From NCBI RefSeq assembly GCF_002259745.1, contig NZ_MWWW01000016.1, positions 1 to 64,000 of the forward strand: a stretch of 64,000 nt of DNA, in the 5' to 3' direction. The notes beneath the pieces were generated by a model, which saw nothing but the letters and a program-made list of their open reading frames with translations, made no database searches and was not told where the DNA came from. Numbering within the stretch: the stretch's first letter is position 1; the number at the start of each line of letters is the position of its first letter. This document shows positions 51,736 through 59,658 of this stretch, in pieces. The translations under genes and the position numbers were made by a program. This stretch comes from Bifidobacterium myosotis (GTDB lineage Bacteria; Actinomycetota; Actinomycetes; Actinomycetales; Bifidobacteriaceae).

Positions 51736-51816
51736 GATTCCGGCTGTCCGTGTGGGCCGAGCCCGTGCCTACTACGGCACGTTGCCCATGGATATTACCC
51801 ACGGACGCCCGGAATC
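51736..51816 (+). ncRNA. Structured element before the crcB pair (leader or terminator)
   Basis: The ends GATTCCGG and CCGGAATC pair, continued by GTCCGTG with CACGGAC. Inside is a separate hairpin CGTGCC-TACTAC-GGCACG. The fold closes 22 bases before the crcB ATG. There is no T-run for a purA terminator, and I could not fit the fluoride-riboswitch consensus. It is called as a possible cis-regulatory RNA only. Confidence 0.4.
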
Positions 51817-51838
51817 GCGCCGATGAGCGAGGCTGAGC

Positions 51839-52690
51839 ATGACCGAACACGACGATTACCGGACACCCCGACCGGCATCGGGGCAGTGGGCCGCACCGGA
51901 CCGGCGGCAAGGGCCCGAACCTGCGCCCAGCACGCAGGAGATCTCCGCGGCCCAAGTGCGCGCCGAATCCGTACCTACGCCGCAAGGAGCGGCTGCGGCT
52001 GCCAAACCGCCGCAGATTCCGCTCGCGCCCATCAAGCGCGTGCAGGCCCGGTTCAACCCGTTGGCCGACGGCATGATGTATCTCGTGGTGTTCCTCGGCG
52101 GCATGCTCGGCACGGCCATGCGGTACGCCCTGAGCTTCGCCCTGCCCGCCACCGCGGCTCCGGAGGGGTTCTGGAGTTCGTTCCATGTGCCCACCTTCAC
52201 CGCCAACATGGTGGCGTGCTTCGTCTTCGCGTGTCTGGCCTCCTATCTGTCGCAGGCCGCGTGGATTCGCAAGCGCACCCGCCAGCTCACCTCGCGCGGC
52301 ATCGGCATGGGCATGTGTGGAGGTTTCTCCACGCTGTCCGCGCTGGCCATCGAGGAGCTCGTCTCGTTGCAGGCCGACCGCATCGCCGCCGCGGTGACGT
52401 ATCTGCTGATCAGTTTCGCCTGCGGATTGCTCGTGGCCTATCTCGGTGCCAGACTCGGCCTTCTGGCCGCCTCCCGTAAGACCGCCAAGGCCGCGGAGAA
52501 CGCGCTGCTGCAACGGGCCAAAGGCGGGGAACGGCATGTGACCGCCGGTCAGACCGTCGTCATGGCGCCGGATGCCGCCGACGCCGACGCCGCCGGTGCC
52601 GGTGCCGGCGCGCCGCCCTCCTATGAGCCGGCGCCCATCACCGATGAGATTCCACTCACCGGCGACCCAACCACGGGGGAGGCCCGCTGA
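51839..52690 (+). CDS. crcB1: CrcB/Fluc family protein with long cytoplasmic extensions
   Basis: A 283-residue member of the fluoride channel family. The four-helix CrcB core occupies residues about 75-215, with GGMLGTAMRYAL, TFTANMVACFVFA and MCGGFSTLSALAIEE. The ~70-residue N-terminus and ~65-residue C-terminus are polar and low complexity, which is unusual since CrcB proteins are about 120-130 residues. It pairs with crcB2, whose ATG lies one base within this stop codon (TGATG). The two probably form an antiparallel heterodimer exporting fluoride. Confidence 0.87.
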   Translation: MTEHDDYRTPRPASGQWAAPDRRQGPEPAPSTQEISAAQVRAESVPTPQGAAAAAKPPQIPLAPIKRVQARFNPLADGMMYLVVFLGGMLGTAMRYALSFALPATAAPEGFWSSFHVPTFTANMVACFVFACLASYLSQAAWIRKRTRQLTSRGIGMGMCGGFSTLSALAIEELVSLQADRIAAAVTYLLISFACGLLVAYLGARLGLLAASRKTAKAAENALLQRAKGGERHVTAGQTVVMAPDAADADAAGAGAGAPPSYEPAPITDEIPLTGDPTTGEAR

Positions 52691-53061
52691 TGACGTTCCT
52701 GCTCGTATGCCTGTGCGGCGGTCTCGGCGCGGTGGCCCGGTTCGTGCTCAACACGTCGATTCAGCGGTGGTGGAACCGGCTGTTCCCGCTCTCCACGTTC
52801 GTGATCAACGTGATCGCCACGTTCTGCGCCGGCGTGGCCGCGGCCGCATTCGCCCATCAGGTGGTGGCCGAATCCACGTACCTGCTGTTCGTCACCGGGT
52901 TCCTCGGCGGTTTCTCCACGTTCTCCACCGCAATCAACGAAATGGTCTCGCTGGGACGCAACAGGCATTTCGTCACTTTTGCCGTGTATCTCCTGCTCAC
53001 CATCGTGGTGCCGGTGCTGTGCGTGGCCGCCGGCTGGATGGTCGGCTCGCTCGGGGATTAG
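52690..53061 (+). CDS. crcB2: CrcB/Fluc family protein
   Basis: A compact 123-residue four-helix protein of normal CrcB length: CGGLGAVARFVLN, PLSTFVINVIATFCAGV and TGFLGGFSTFSTAINEM with the family GFSTFS motif. It is translationally coupled to crcB1. Paired crcB genes encode heterodimeric fluoride channels with opposite topologies, and this arrangement fits that model. Confidence 0.92.
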   Translation: MTFLLVCLCGGLGAVARFVLNTSIQRWWNRLFPLSTFVINVIATFCAGVAAAAFAHQVVAESTYLLFVTGFLGGFSTFSTAINEMVSLGRNRHFVTFAVYLLLTIVVPVLCVAAGWMVGSLGD

Positions 53062-53217
53062 CCGGGCATCGGCCGCGACCAACCGGGCGCCGGTTCGGCC
53101 GGCGATGTTATCCCCTCGTAACGAACCGGCGATCCGGTAACGCGAGGGAAACTTGGGCGCAACCGTGCGCGCCGATTGTTCTCCTAGGTTGAAAACCAAT
53201 CCAGAGAGGACAGTTAT

Positions 53218-54624
53218 ATGACAGCCGTACACATTTCCATGCGGCGTCATCGACTGGGATTGTTACTGTTCACCGCAGTTTTCGCCCTATTGATGGCGCT
53301 GAGCATCGCCGCACCCGGCCGCGCGTCTGCGGCCGAAGCTGTGCCCACATGTAACCCGACCGCCACGAACGGATGCGTCAACGGCATCCTGCAGGATGCG
53401 GACAAGAAACCCATCGCCGACGTGACCCTGAAGCTTTCCGGCAAGGAGGAGGCCACCGTCACCACCGATGCGGAAGGCAAATGGGCGTTCTCGGTGACCG
53501 CCGACGGCGAATACACCGTCACCATGGACGAGTCTGTGGCCAAGGAACACGGTCTCAAGGCCTCCACCGCCACCGTCGACATCGAGAAGAACAGCTTCGA
53601 CAAGGCCCGTCAGGTGGTCCGCTTCGACAAGCCGGCCACCGCATCCACCGGTTCTGCCGGCTCGGGCTCGACCGCCGACGGCAAATCCGGCTCGCAGTCC
53701 GGCGCGTCCGCGGACACCAACGGCTCTGCGGCGACCGCCAACATCGGCAAGCGCATCTGGCAGCAGCTGTTCTCCGGCATCATCTTCGGTCTCATGCTGG
53801 GCCTGATGAGCGTAGGCATGAACCTCGTCTACGGCACCACCGGCCTGAGCTCCTTCTCGCACGGCGAGCAGGTCTCCCTGGGCGGCCTGATGGCGTATGT
53901 GGGCACGCAGGTGCTGCACTGGCCACTCATCCCTTCCGCCATCTTCGCGGTGGTGATCGGCGCGCTCACCGGCCTGATCCAGAACGAACTTGTCTGGGCG
54001 CCATTGCGCCGCAAGCGCGTGGGCACCATGCAGCAGATGATCGTGACCATCGGCCTGTCCATGGCGTTGCAGTACGTCTTCCAGTTCTTCTTCGGCGGCG
54101 AGATCAAGGGCATCACCAAGTCCGTGCCGGCCAGCTTCGAGATTGGGCCGATCACCACGGATGCGCCCACGCTCATCTCGGCGGCAATCGCCATCCTCGT
54201 GATCGTCGGCGTATCCCTCTTCCTGTACCGGACCAGACTCGGACGTGCCACCCGCGCCGTCTCCGACAACGCGGCGCTCGCCTCCGCCTCGGGCATCAAC
54301 GTCGAACAGGTGGTGCGCATCGTGTGGATTCTGTCCTGCGGCATGGCGGCGCTCTCCGGCGTACTGCTCGGCATCTACCTCAACGGCATCTCGTGGAACA
54401 CCGGCGCCACCCTGCTGCTGCTCATGTTCGCGGCGGTCACTCTCGGCGGCCTCGGCACGGCGAACGGCGCCCTCGTCGGCTCCCTGATCATCGGCATCGT
54501 CGCGGATATGAGCTCGCTCGTCATCCCCAACGACATGCGCTACGCCAGTGCGCTGGCGATTCTCATCATCGTCCTGCTGATCCGTCCGCAGGGCCTCTTC
54601 GGCAAGCAGCAAAGGGTGGGCTGA
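53218..54624 (+). CDS. livH: Branched-chain amino acid ABC permease LivH with N-terminal Cna-B-like domain
   Basis: A 468-residue protein. A signal sequence (about 1-40) is followed by an extracellular domain of ~100 residues (GCVNGILQDADKKPIADVTLKLSGKEEATVTTDAEGKWAFSVTADGEYTVTM). It resembles carboxypeptidase-regulatory or Cna-B beta-sandwich repeats. A Ser/Gly/Ala linker (about 140-175) leads into a standard LivH permease (LMSVGMNLVYGTTGLSSFSHGEQVSLGGLMAYVG, LGRATRAVSDNAALASASGINVE). An added beta-sandwich ahead of a permease is not the usual form. It could dock the binding proteins or the wall. It is the first gene of livHMGF. Confidence 0.9.
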   Translation: MTAVHISMRRHRLGLLLFTAVFALLMALSIAAPGRASAAEAVPTCNPTATNGCVNGILQDADKKPIADVTLKLSGKEEATVTTDAEGKWAFSVTADGEYTVTMDESVAKEHGLKASTATVDIEKNSFDKARQVVRFDKPATASTGSAGSGSTADGKSGSQSGASADTNGSAATANIGKRIWQQLFSGIIFGLMLGLMSVGMNLVYGTTGLSSFSHGEQVSLGGLMAYVGTQVLHWPLIPSAIFAVVIGALTGLIQNELVWAPLRRKRVGTMQQMIVTIGLSMALQYVFQFFFGGEIKGITKSVPASFEIGPITTDAPTLISAAIAILVIVGVSLFLYRTRLGRATRAVSDNAALASASGINVEQVVRIVWILSCGMAALSGVLLGIYLNGISWNTGATLLLLMFAAVTLGGLGTANGALVGSLIIGIVADMSSLVIPNDMRYASALAILIIVLLIRPQGLFGKQQRVG

Positions 54625-54627
54625 GCC

Positions 54628-55611
54628 ATGGATTTCCTTACCATCATCTCCAATACGCTGGGCGAACTCATCGCCCCGACCACGGCGGCGTACGTGCTGG
54701 CCGCCATCGGTCTGAACATCCACTTCGGCATGACCGGACTCATGAACATGGGCCAGGCCGGATTCATGCTGCTCGGCGCGTACGGGTTCGCCATCACCCA
54801 GTCCATGGGCGGCAACCTGTTCGCCTCGGTGTGCGCGGCCATCGCGCTCGCGGTGATCTACGCGCTGCTGCTGGGCATCCCGACCCTGAAGCTCGGCCCC
54901 GACTATCTGGCCATGGTCACGCTGGCCGCCGCCGAGATCATCCGCATCATCGGGCGTTCGACAGCCATGACCAAGATCACCGGCGGTTCGGCCGGCATCT
55001 CCCCGCAGGACTTCACCACGCAGTTCGAAGAGACCTCGCCGCTGCCGAACGGCGCCACCACCTTCCTGCTGTGGACGTACAACAACAACATCGCGAACTC
55101 ATGGTGGCTGCGCATCGTGGCCTGGGTGCTCGTGGCGGTCGCCGCGCTGCTGTGCTGGCGCTGGTTCCACTCGCCGTGGGGCCGCGTGCTCAAGGGCATC
55201 CGCGAGGACGAGAACGCCATCCGTTCGCTGGGCAAGAACGTGACCAAGTACAAGATGCAGGCCCTGATTCTCGGCGGCATCTTCGGCGCGCTCGGCGGCA
55301 TCATCTTCGTACTGCCGCGTTCCGTGCAGCCTGATTCGCTCGGTCGTGCGGTCACGTTCTACACATGGACCATCCTGCTGCTGGGCGGCGCGGCAACGAT
55401 CTTCGGCCCGATTCTGGGGTCCTGCCTGCTGTGGGTGCTGCTTACCTTCGTCAAGGAGCTCATGCGCGGCACCATCCCGGACACGCTCATCTCCTCGAAC
55501 CAGGTGGAGTCGCTCGGCTGGGTGATCGTGGGCGTGGCGCTCATGTGCCTGGTGATATTCAGACCGCAGGGCCTCTTGGGAGACCGAAAGGAGCTGGCGT
55601 TCAATGCCTGA
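54628..55611 (+). CDS. livM: Branched-chain amino acid ABC permease LivM
   Basis: A 327-residue permease with eight or more hydrophobic segments. It carries the LivM patterns LNIHFGMTGLMNMGQAGFMLLGAYGFA, LKLGPDYLAMVTLAAAEIIRII, GRVLKGIREDENAIRSLGKNVTKYKMQAL and FRPQGLLGD. It forms the membrane channel with LivH. It begins three bases after livH ends and overlaps livG by 8 bases. No extra domain is present, in contrast to LivH. Confidence 0.93.
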   Translation: MDFLTIISNTLGELIAPTTAAYVLAAIGLNIHFGMTGLMNMGQAGFMLLGAYGFAITQSMGGNLFASVCAAIALAVIYALLLGIPTLKLGPDYLAMVTLAAAEIIRIIGRSTAMTKITGGSAGISPQDFTTQFEETSPLPNGATTFLLWTYNNNIANSWWLRIVAWVLVAVAALLCWRWFHSPWGRVLKGIREDENAIRSLGKNVTKYKMQALILGGIFGALGGIIFVLPRSVQPDSLGRAVTFYTWTILLLGGAATIFGPILGSCLLWVLLTFVKELMRGTIPDTLISSNQVESLGWVIVGVALMCLVIFRPQGLLGDRKELAFNA

Positions 55612-56560
55612 GACAAAGCCATTCCAAGACATCACCAAGTGGGCCACCAAGGCCCCCGAAGGCGAGACGCTCATCTCCACCGCCTACCGCGACAAGGTCT
55701 CCTCGGACTTGAAGTTCGTGGAGAACACGCCCGGCGTCCACAAGCCCGACCCGATTCTCGTGGCCAGCAACGTCACCCGCAAATTCGGCGGCATGACCGC
55801 CGTGGACGTCAAGCACTTCGAGATCGAACGGCACGGCATCACCGCGCTCATCGGCCCGAACGGCGCCGGCAAGACCACGTTCTTCAACCTCATGACCGGC
55901 TTCGACACCCCGAACACCGGCGAGTGGCGGTTCGACGGGCACGATATGGCCCATGTGCAGCCCGAAAAGGTGGCCCGCATGGGCATGGTCCGCACCTTCC
56001 AGCTCACCAAGGTGATGAGCCGCCTGACCGTGCTCGACAACATGCTGCTCGGCGCGCCCGTGCAGCCCGGCGAAGGCATGTTCCGCTCGCTGATGCCCGC
56101 GCTGTGGAGACGTCAGGAGAAGGCCAACATCGAGAAGGCCGAGGCACTGCTCGAACGGTTCCTGCTCATCAAGAAGAAGGACGACTTCGCCGGCTCGCTG
56201 TCCGGTGGCCAGCGCAAGCTGCTCGAAATGGCCCGCGCGCTGATGAGCGACCCGCAGCTGGTCATGCTCGACGAGCCGATGGCCGGCGTGAACCCGGCGC
56301 TGAAGCAGTCGCTGCTCGACCACATCATGTCGTTGCGCGAGGAGGGCACCACCGTGCTGTTCGTCGAGCACGACATCAACATGGTCCGTCACATCGCCGA
56401 CTGGGTCACCGTGATGGCCGAAGGCAAGATCGTGGCCGAAGGCCAGCCCAAGTCCGTGATGGAGGACCCCGCCGTGATCGACGCCTACCTTGGCGCCAAC
56501 GCGAACATCGACCTCGGCGACGATTCCGTTCTCGATCTCAAGGAAAGCGAGGAGAACTGA
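55604..56560 (+). CDS. livG: Branched-chain amino acid ABC ATPase LivG
   Basis: A 318-residue ATPase with Walker A (GPNGAGKT), the LSGGQRKLLEMARAL signature, Walker B (LVMLDEPMAGVNP) and the switch histidine in FVEHDINMVRHIAD. About 45 extra residues precede the ABC domain compared with E. coli LivG. It energises the transporter together with LivF. The stop and the livF start share one base (TGATG), so they are coupled. Confidence 0.94.
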   Translation: MPETKPFQDITKWATKAPEGETLISTAYRDKVSSDLKFVENTPGVHKPDPILVASNVTRKFGGMTAVDVKHFEIERHGITALIGPNGAGKTTFFNLMTGFDTPNTGEWRFDGHDMAHVQPEKVARMGMVRTFQLTKVMSRLTVLDNMLLGAPVQPGEGMFRSLMPALWRRQEKANIEKAEALLERFLLIKKKDDFAGSLSGGQRKLLEMARALMSDPQLVMLDEPMAGVNPALKQSLLDHIMSLREEGTTVLFVEHDINMVRHIADWVTVMAEGKIVAEGQPKSVMEDPAVIDAYLGANANIDLGDDSVLDLKESEEN

Positions 56561-57402
56561 TGAGTGCGTATTCTGATGCCGTTGTCGCTGGCGGTGCCGT
56601 CACCACCGATGCCCGCCCGCGTTCCGAAATCCACGTCGGGGAGCCGGAAGGCGAGCCGCTGCTGGACGCCGTGGACCTTGTGGCCGGCTATCTGCCGGGC
56701 GTGAACATCCTCAACGGCGCGTCCCTGACCCTGCACGAGGGGGAGATCGTCGGCATCATCGGCCCGAACGGCGCCGGCAAGTCCACGCTGCTCAAATCCC
56801 TGTTCGGACTGGTCCACATCCATTCCGGCAAGCTCATCCTCAAAGGCAAGGACATCACCAACCTTCGCGCCGACAGGCTCGTCTCCATGGGCGTGGGCTT
56901 CGTGCCGCAGACCGAGAACGTGTTCCCCTCGCTGACCATCGCCGAAAACCTGCACATGGGCGCCTATCAGGCCCCGAAGAAGTTCAACGAGCGGTTCGAC
57001 TACGTCTGCTCGATCTTCCCCAAACTCGGCGCCCGCAAGGATCAGCTCGCCGGCTCGCTCTCCGGCGGCGAACGCCAGATGGTGGCCATGGCCCGCGCCC
57101 TGATGATGAACCCGTCCGTGCTCCTGCTCGACGAGCCCTCCGCGGGCCTCTCCCCGATGCTCCAGGACGAGACCTTCATCCGCGTGCGCCAGGTCAACAA
57201 GGCCGGCGTCTCGGTGATCATCGTCGAGCAGAACGCCCGCCGCTGCCTGCAGATCTGCGACCGCGGCTACGTGCTCGATCAGGGCCGCAACGCCTATTCC
57301 GGCCGCGGGCGCGATTTGCTGGAGGACCCGAAGGTCATCAGCCTGTACTTGGGCAACCTGGAAGAGGAGGTCAAGGAAGAAGGCGTGGTTGGTGTCGGTT
57401 GA
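56560..57402 (+). CDS. livF: Branched-chain amino acid ABC ATPase LivF
   Basis: A 280-residue ATPase. The N-terminus has ~35 extra residues. Walker A is GPNGAGKS, the signature LSGGERQMVAMARALMM, Walker B VLLLDEPSAGLSP and the switch residue lies in IIVEQNARRCL (Gln before Asn, as is usual in LivF). The C-terminus is acidic (GNLEEEVKEEG). It is the last gene of the core operon. Confidence 0.94.
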   Translation: MSAYSDAVVAGGAVTTDARPRSEIHVGEPEGEPLLDAVDLVAGYLPGVNILNGASLTLHEGEIVGIIGPNGAGKSTLLKSLFGLVHIHSGKLILKGKDITNLRADRLVSMGVGFVPQTENVFPSLTIAENLHMGAYQAPKKFNERFDYVCSIFPKLGARKDQLAGSLSGGERQMVAMARALMMNPSVLLLDEPSAGLSPMLQDETFIRVRQVNKAGVSVIIVEQNARRCLQICDRGYVLDQGRNAYSGRGRDLLEDPKVISLYLGNLEEEVKEEGVVGVG

Positions 57403-57483
57403 CGCGTATACAGCCTTTCTTCAGCCTCGAAGTGCCTGTTGTGTTGCGCGCAACCGTCGCGGCGTAGATGCTCCCCTCGCCTA

Positions 57484-57506
57484 AGGACAGTCCACTGGAC
57501 TGTCCT
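57484..57506 (+). terminator. Short palindromic hairpin after livF
   Basis: AGGACAGTCC and GGACTGTCCT around ACT, followed by CTTC. It lies 80 bases past the stop. It could attenuate read-through into livK. Confidence 0.5.
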
Positions 57507-57585
57507 CTTCACGGCTCGGCGCTTTCCCTCGATGCGCCTCGAGGCCGCGCGCAAGCATGCCTGAGAATACCCCTAAAACCGCATG

Positions 57586-57621
57586 TTTCCAATAGTTTTC
57601 GGACTTCATCAGGCGGTTACA
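57586..57621 (+). promoter_or_regulatory. Upstream element shared by both livK genes
   Basis: Thirty-six bases (TTTCCAATAGTTTTCGG to GGCGGTTACA) match 59510-59545 at 31 positions. Both stand 110-170 bases before a livK start. In both genes the ribosome-site region is also alike (CCCGYAAGGG then GAGAGGA). The element is probably a promoter or regulator site duplicated with the gene. Confidence 0.5.
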
Positions 57622-57793
57622 TGGGAACAACGCAATCGAAGCAACCGGCGTTTAGTGTCAAGCCCAAGATTCGGGAACGATCTTCGATGGGCGACTGCAT
57701 AGGCCTTTGGGCCTGCGGGTATGCCCCGAGGCATCCGTTTCCCGCATCGCAACCACTGCCCGTAAGGGTGTAAGAGAGGATAGGTGGCTTTAT

Positions 57794-59062
57794 ATGAATA
57801 TCAAGAAGACGTCGATGGCGGTGACGGCCATGCTTGCGGCGGCCGTGATGGCGCTCGCGGGCTGCGGCTCCAGCTCGAACGCCGGCACTGATTCCGGTGC
57901 CACGGAGACCAAGAAGACCGACACCTTCGTGCTCGGTGGTCTGTGGCCCGAAACCGGCTCGCTGGCATACTTGGCCCCGCCCGAGCTTGCGGCCGAGAAG
58001 CTGGCCGTCTCCGACATCAATGAGGCTGGCGGCGTGCTCGGCAAGGACATCACCACCGTGGATGCCGACACCTCGGACGCCGACCACGCCGACCAGAACT
58101 CCTCCGCCACCCAGTCCGTGATGAGCAAAAACCCGTCCTTCGTGATCGGCCCGGCTTCCAGCTCCGTGGTGAAGAACGTCTATAAGACCATCACTACCGC
58201 CAATGTGCCGATGCTGTCCATGGGCGCCACCAGCTCCGACTTCTCCGGCCTGAGCCCGTACTTCTTCCGCACCGTGCCGCCGGACTCCGTGCAGGGCGCG
58301 GTGCTGGGCCAGGTGATCGCGCAGGACGGCGTCAAGAACCTCGCCGTCGCAGTGTTCAACGACGAGTACGGCACCGGCCTGCGTGACACCATCGTCAAGA
58401 CCGCGGAATCCGCCGGCGTGAACGTGGTCTACGGCAAGGACGACGCCTTCGACCCGACCGAGACCAACTTCTCGTCGATCGCCACCGCCATCAAGGCCTC
58501 CAACCCGGACGCCATCGCCATCGTGGCCTTCGACCAGACCAAGGCGTTGGTCAAGGAACTCGCCTCTCAGGGCGTGGACACCCACAAGCTCTACTTCGTG
58601 GACGGCAACACCGCCGACTACTCCAAGGATCTGGACGCCGGTCTGCTTGAAGGCGCGAAGGGCACCATCCCCGGCGTGATGGCCTCCGACGACTTCCAGT
58701 CCAAGCTCGTCAAGGCCTACGGCAAGGACATCTCCACCTTCACCTACGGCGCCGAAACCTACGACGGCATCATCCTCGCGGCCCTCGCGGCGCAGAAGGG
58801 CGGTTCTGCCGACGGTGCGACCATCCAGAAGAACATGGCCGCGGTCTCCGGCGCGAACGGCGGCGAGGAGTGCAGCACCTACAAGGATTGCGTGGCCGCG
58901 CTGAAGTCCGGCAAGGACATCAAGTACAAGGGCCTGACCGGTATCGGACCGTTCAACAAGAACAACGACCCGAGCTCCGCGAACATCGGCGTGTACGTGT
59001 TCGACGGCAAGAACGTGCCGCAGTTCGATCACACCCAGGAAGGCAAGGTCCCCACTGACTGA
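57794..59062 (+). CDS. livK: Branched-chain amino acid binding lipoprotein LivK (1)
   Basis: A 422-residue lipoprotein. The signal peptide ends at the lipobox LAGC (about residue 24), then a Ser/Thr linker. The type 1 periplasmic-binding fold follows (FVLGGLWPETGSLAYLAPPELAAEKLAVSDINEAGG, VIGPASSSVVKNV, FNDEYGTGLRDTIVKTAE). It should deliver Leu/Ile/Val or related ligands to LivHM. Two cysteines in GEECSTYKDC near the C-terminus may form a disulfide. It is close to the paralogue at 59659. Confidence 0.93.
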   Translation: MNIKKTSMAVTAMLAAAVMALAGCGSSSNAGTDSGATETKKTDTFVLGGLWPETGSLAYLAPPELAAEKLAVSDINEAGGVLGKDITTVDADTSDADHADQNSSATQSVMSKNPSFVIGPASSSVVKNVYKTITTANVPMLSMGATSSDFSGLSPYFFRTVPPDSVQGAVLGQVIAQDGVKNLAVAVFNDEYGTGLRDTIVKTAESAGVNVVYGKDDAFDPTETNFSSIATAIKASNPDAIAIVAFDQTKALVKELASQGVDTHKLYFVDGNTADYSKDLDAGLLEGAKGTIPGVMASDDFQSKLVKAYGKDISTFTYGAETYDGIILAALAAQKGGSADGATIQKNMAAVSGANGGEECSTYKDCVAALKSGKDIKYKGLTGIGPFNKNNDPSSANIGVYVFDGKNVPQFDHTQEGKVPTD

Positions 59063-59120
59063 TGCGGTTGACTGATTTGGCTGGCTGATTCGGTCGGTCC
59101 GCCCGACTCCCGCTTCTCAA

Positions 59121-59151
59121 GGCTCCCGTGGCTTCGGCCCGGGAGCCTTTT
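59121..59151 (+). terminator. Terminator of livK (1)
   Basis: GGCTCCCG and CGGGAGCC arms followed by TTTTC, about 60 bases after the stop. Confidence 0.8.
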
Positions 59152-59171
59152 CATCGGCGGATGCCGGCTTC

Positions 59172-59344
59172 CGTCCGGTTTCTGTCAGGAGCATGGTTCT
59201 TCTGACAGAAACCGGACGCAAATTCGCGTTTTTTCGTCCGGTTTCTTACAGAAGCGAAGGTGTTCTGACAGAAACCGGACGCTACGAGGCGGTTTTGCGT
59301 CCGTTGAGTGTCAGGAGAGCCTCGCTTCTGACGGAAACCGGACG
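59172..59344. repeat. Array of three 47-bp palindromes, 63-bp period (array 2)
   Basis: The units 59172-59218, 59235-59281 and 59298-59344 are 47 bp each with 16-bp spacers, exactly as at 29555. Arms read CGTCCGGTTTCTGTCAG-like and complement. The spacers are also similar to those of array 1 (CAAATTCGCG vs CAAATCCGCG; CTACGAGGC vs CTATGGGGC). The whole ~173-bp block is thus a duplicated element. It lies in the gap between the two livK genes. Confidence 0.85.
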
Positions 59345-59509
59345 GAAACCGAGTGTTGGAGGGCGATTTGCGGCACCATGCCCTGGACCTGGCTGTATGG
59401 GCTGCGCGTCCGCCGTCGCGTTCGCCGCCGGAGCGGTGCGAAATTCGCATCGCAAGGCCGACTGCACCACGTATTCCGCAGCGGCCTTAGACCATCGCAA
59501 ACCCCAGTA

Positions 59510-59545
59510 TTTCCAACAGTTTTCGGAGTCAATCAGGTGGTTACA
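59510..59545 (+). promoter_or_regulatory. Second copy of the livK upstream element
   Basis: TTTCCAACAGTTTTCGG to GGTGGTTACA, 31 of 36 identical to 57586-57621. It lies 113 bases before the livK (2) start. Confidence 0.5.
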
Positions 59546-59658
59546 CAGCCACAATCTCACCGACTTTCTGCTCGCCTACAGTGGCAGTCAAGATTCGAGA
59601 AGGTAACGCTCGCATCTCACACCATTGCCCGCAAGGGCTAGAGAGGAAGTGGTGGTTT

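Noticed and set aside
51736-51816. Fluoride riboswitch
   Set aside because: The conserved GATG...TTCGCC core could not be found. Kept only as an unassigned structured element.
59151-59560. Repeat-containing frames over palindrome array 2
   Set aside because: Same reasoning as for array 1. Several frames on both strands are open, as expected for palindromes.
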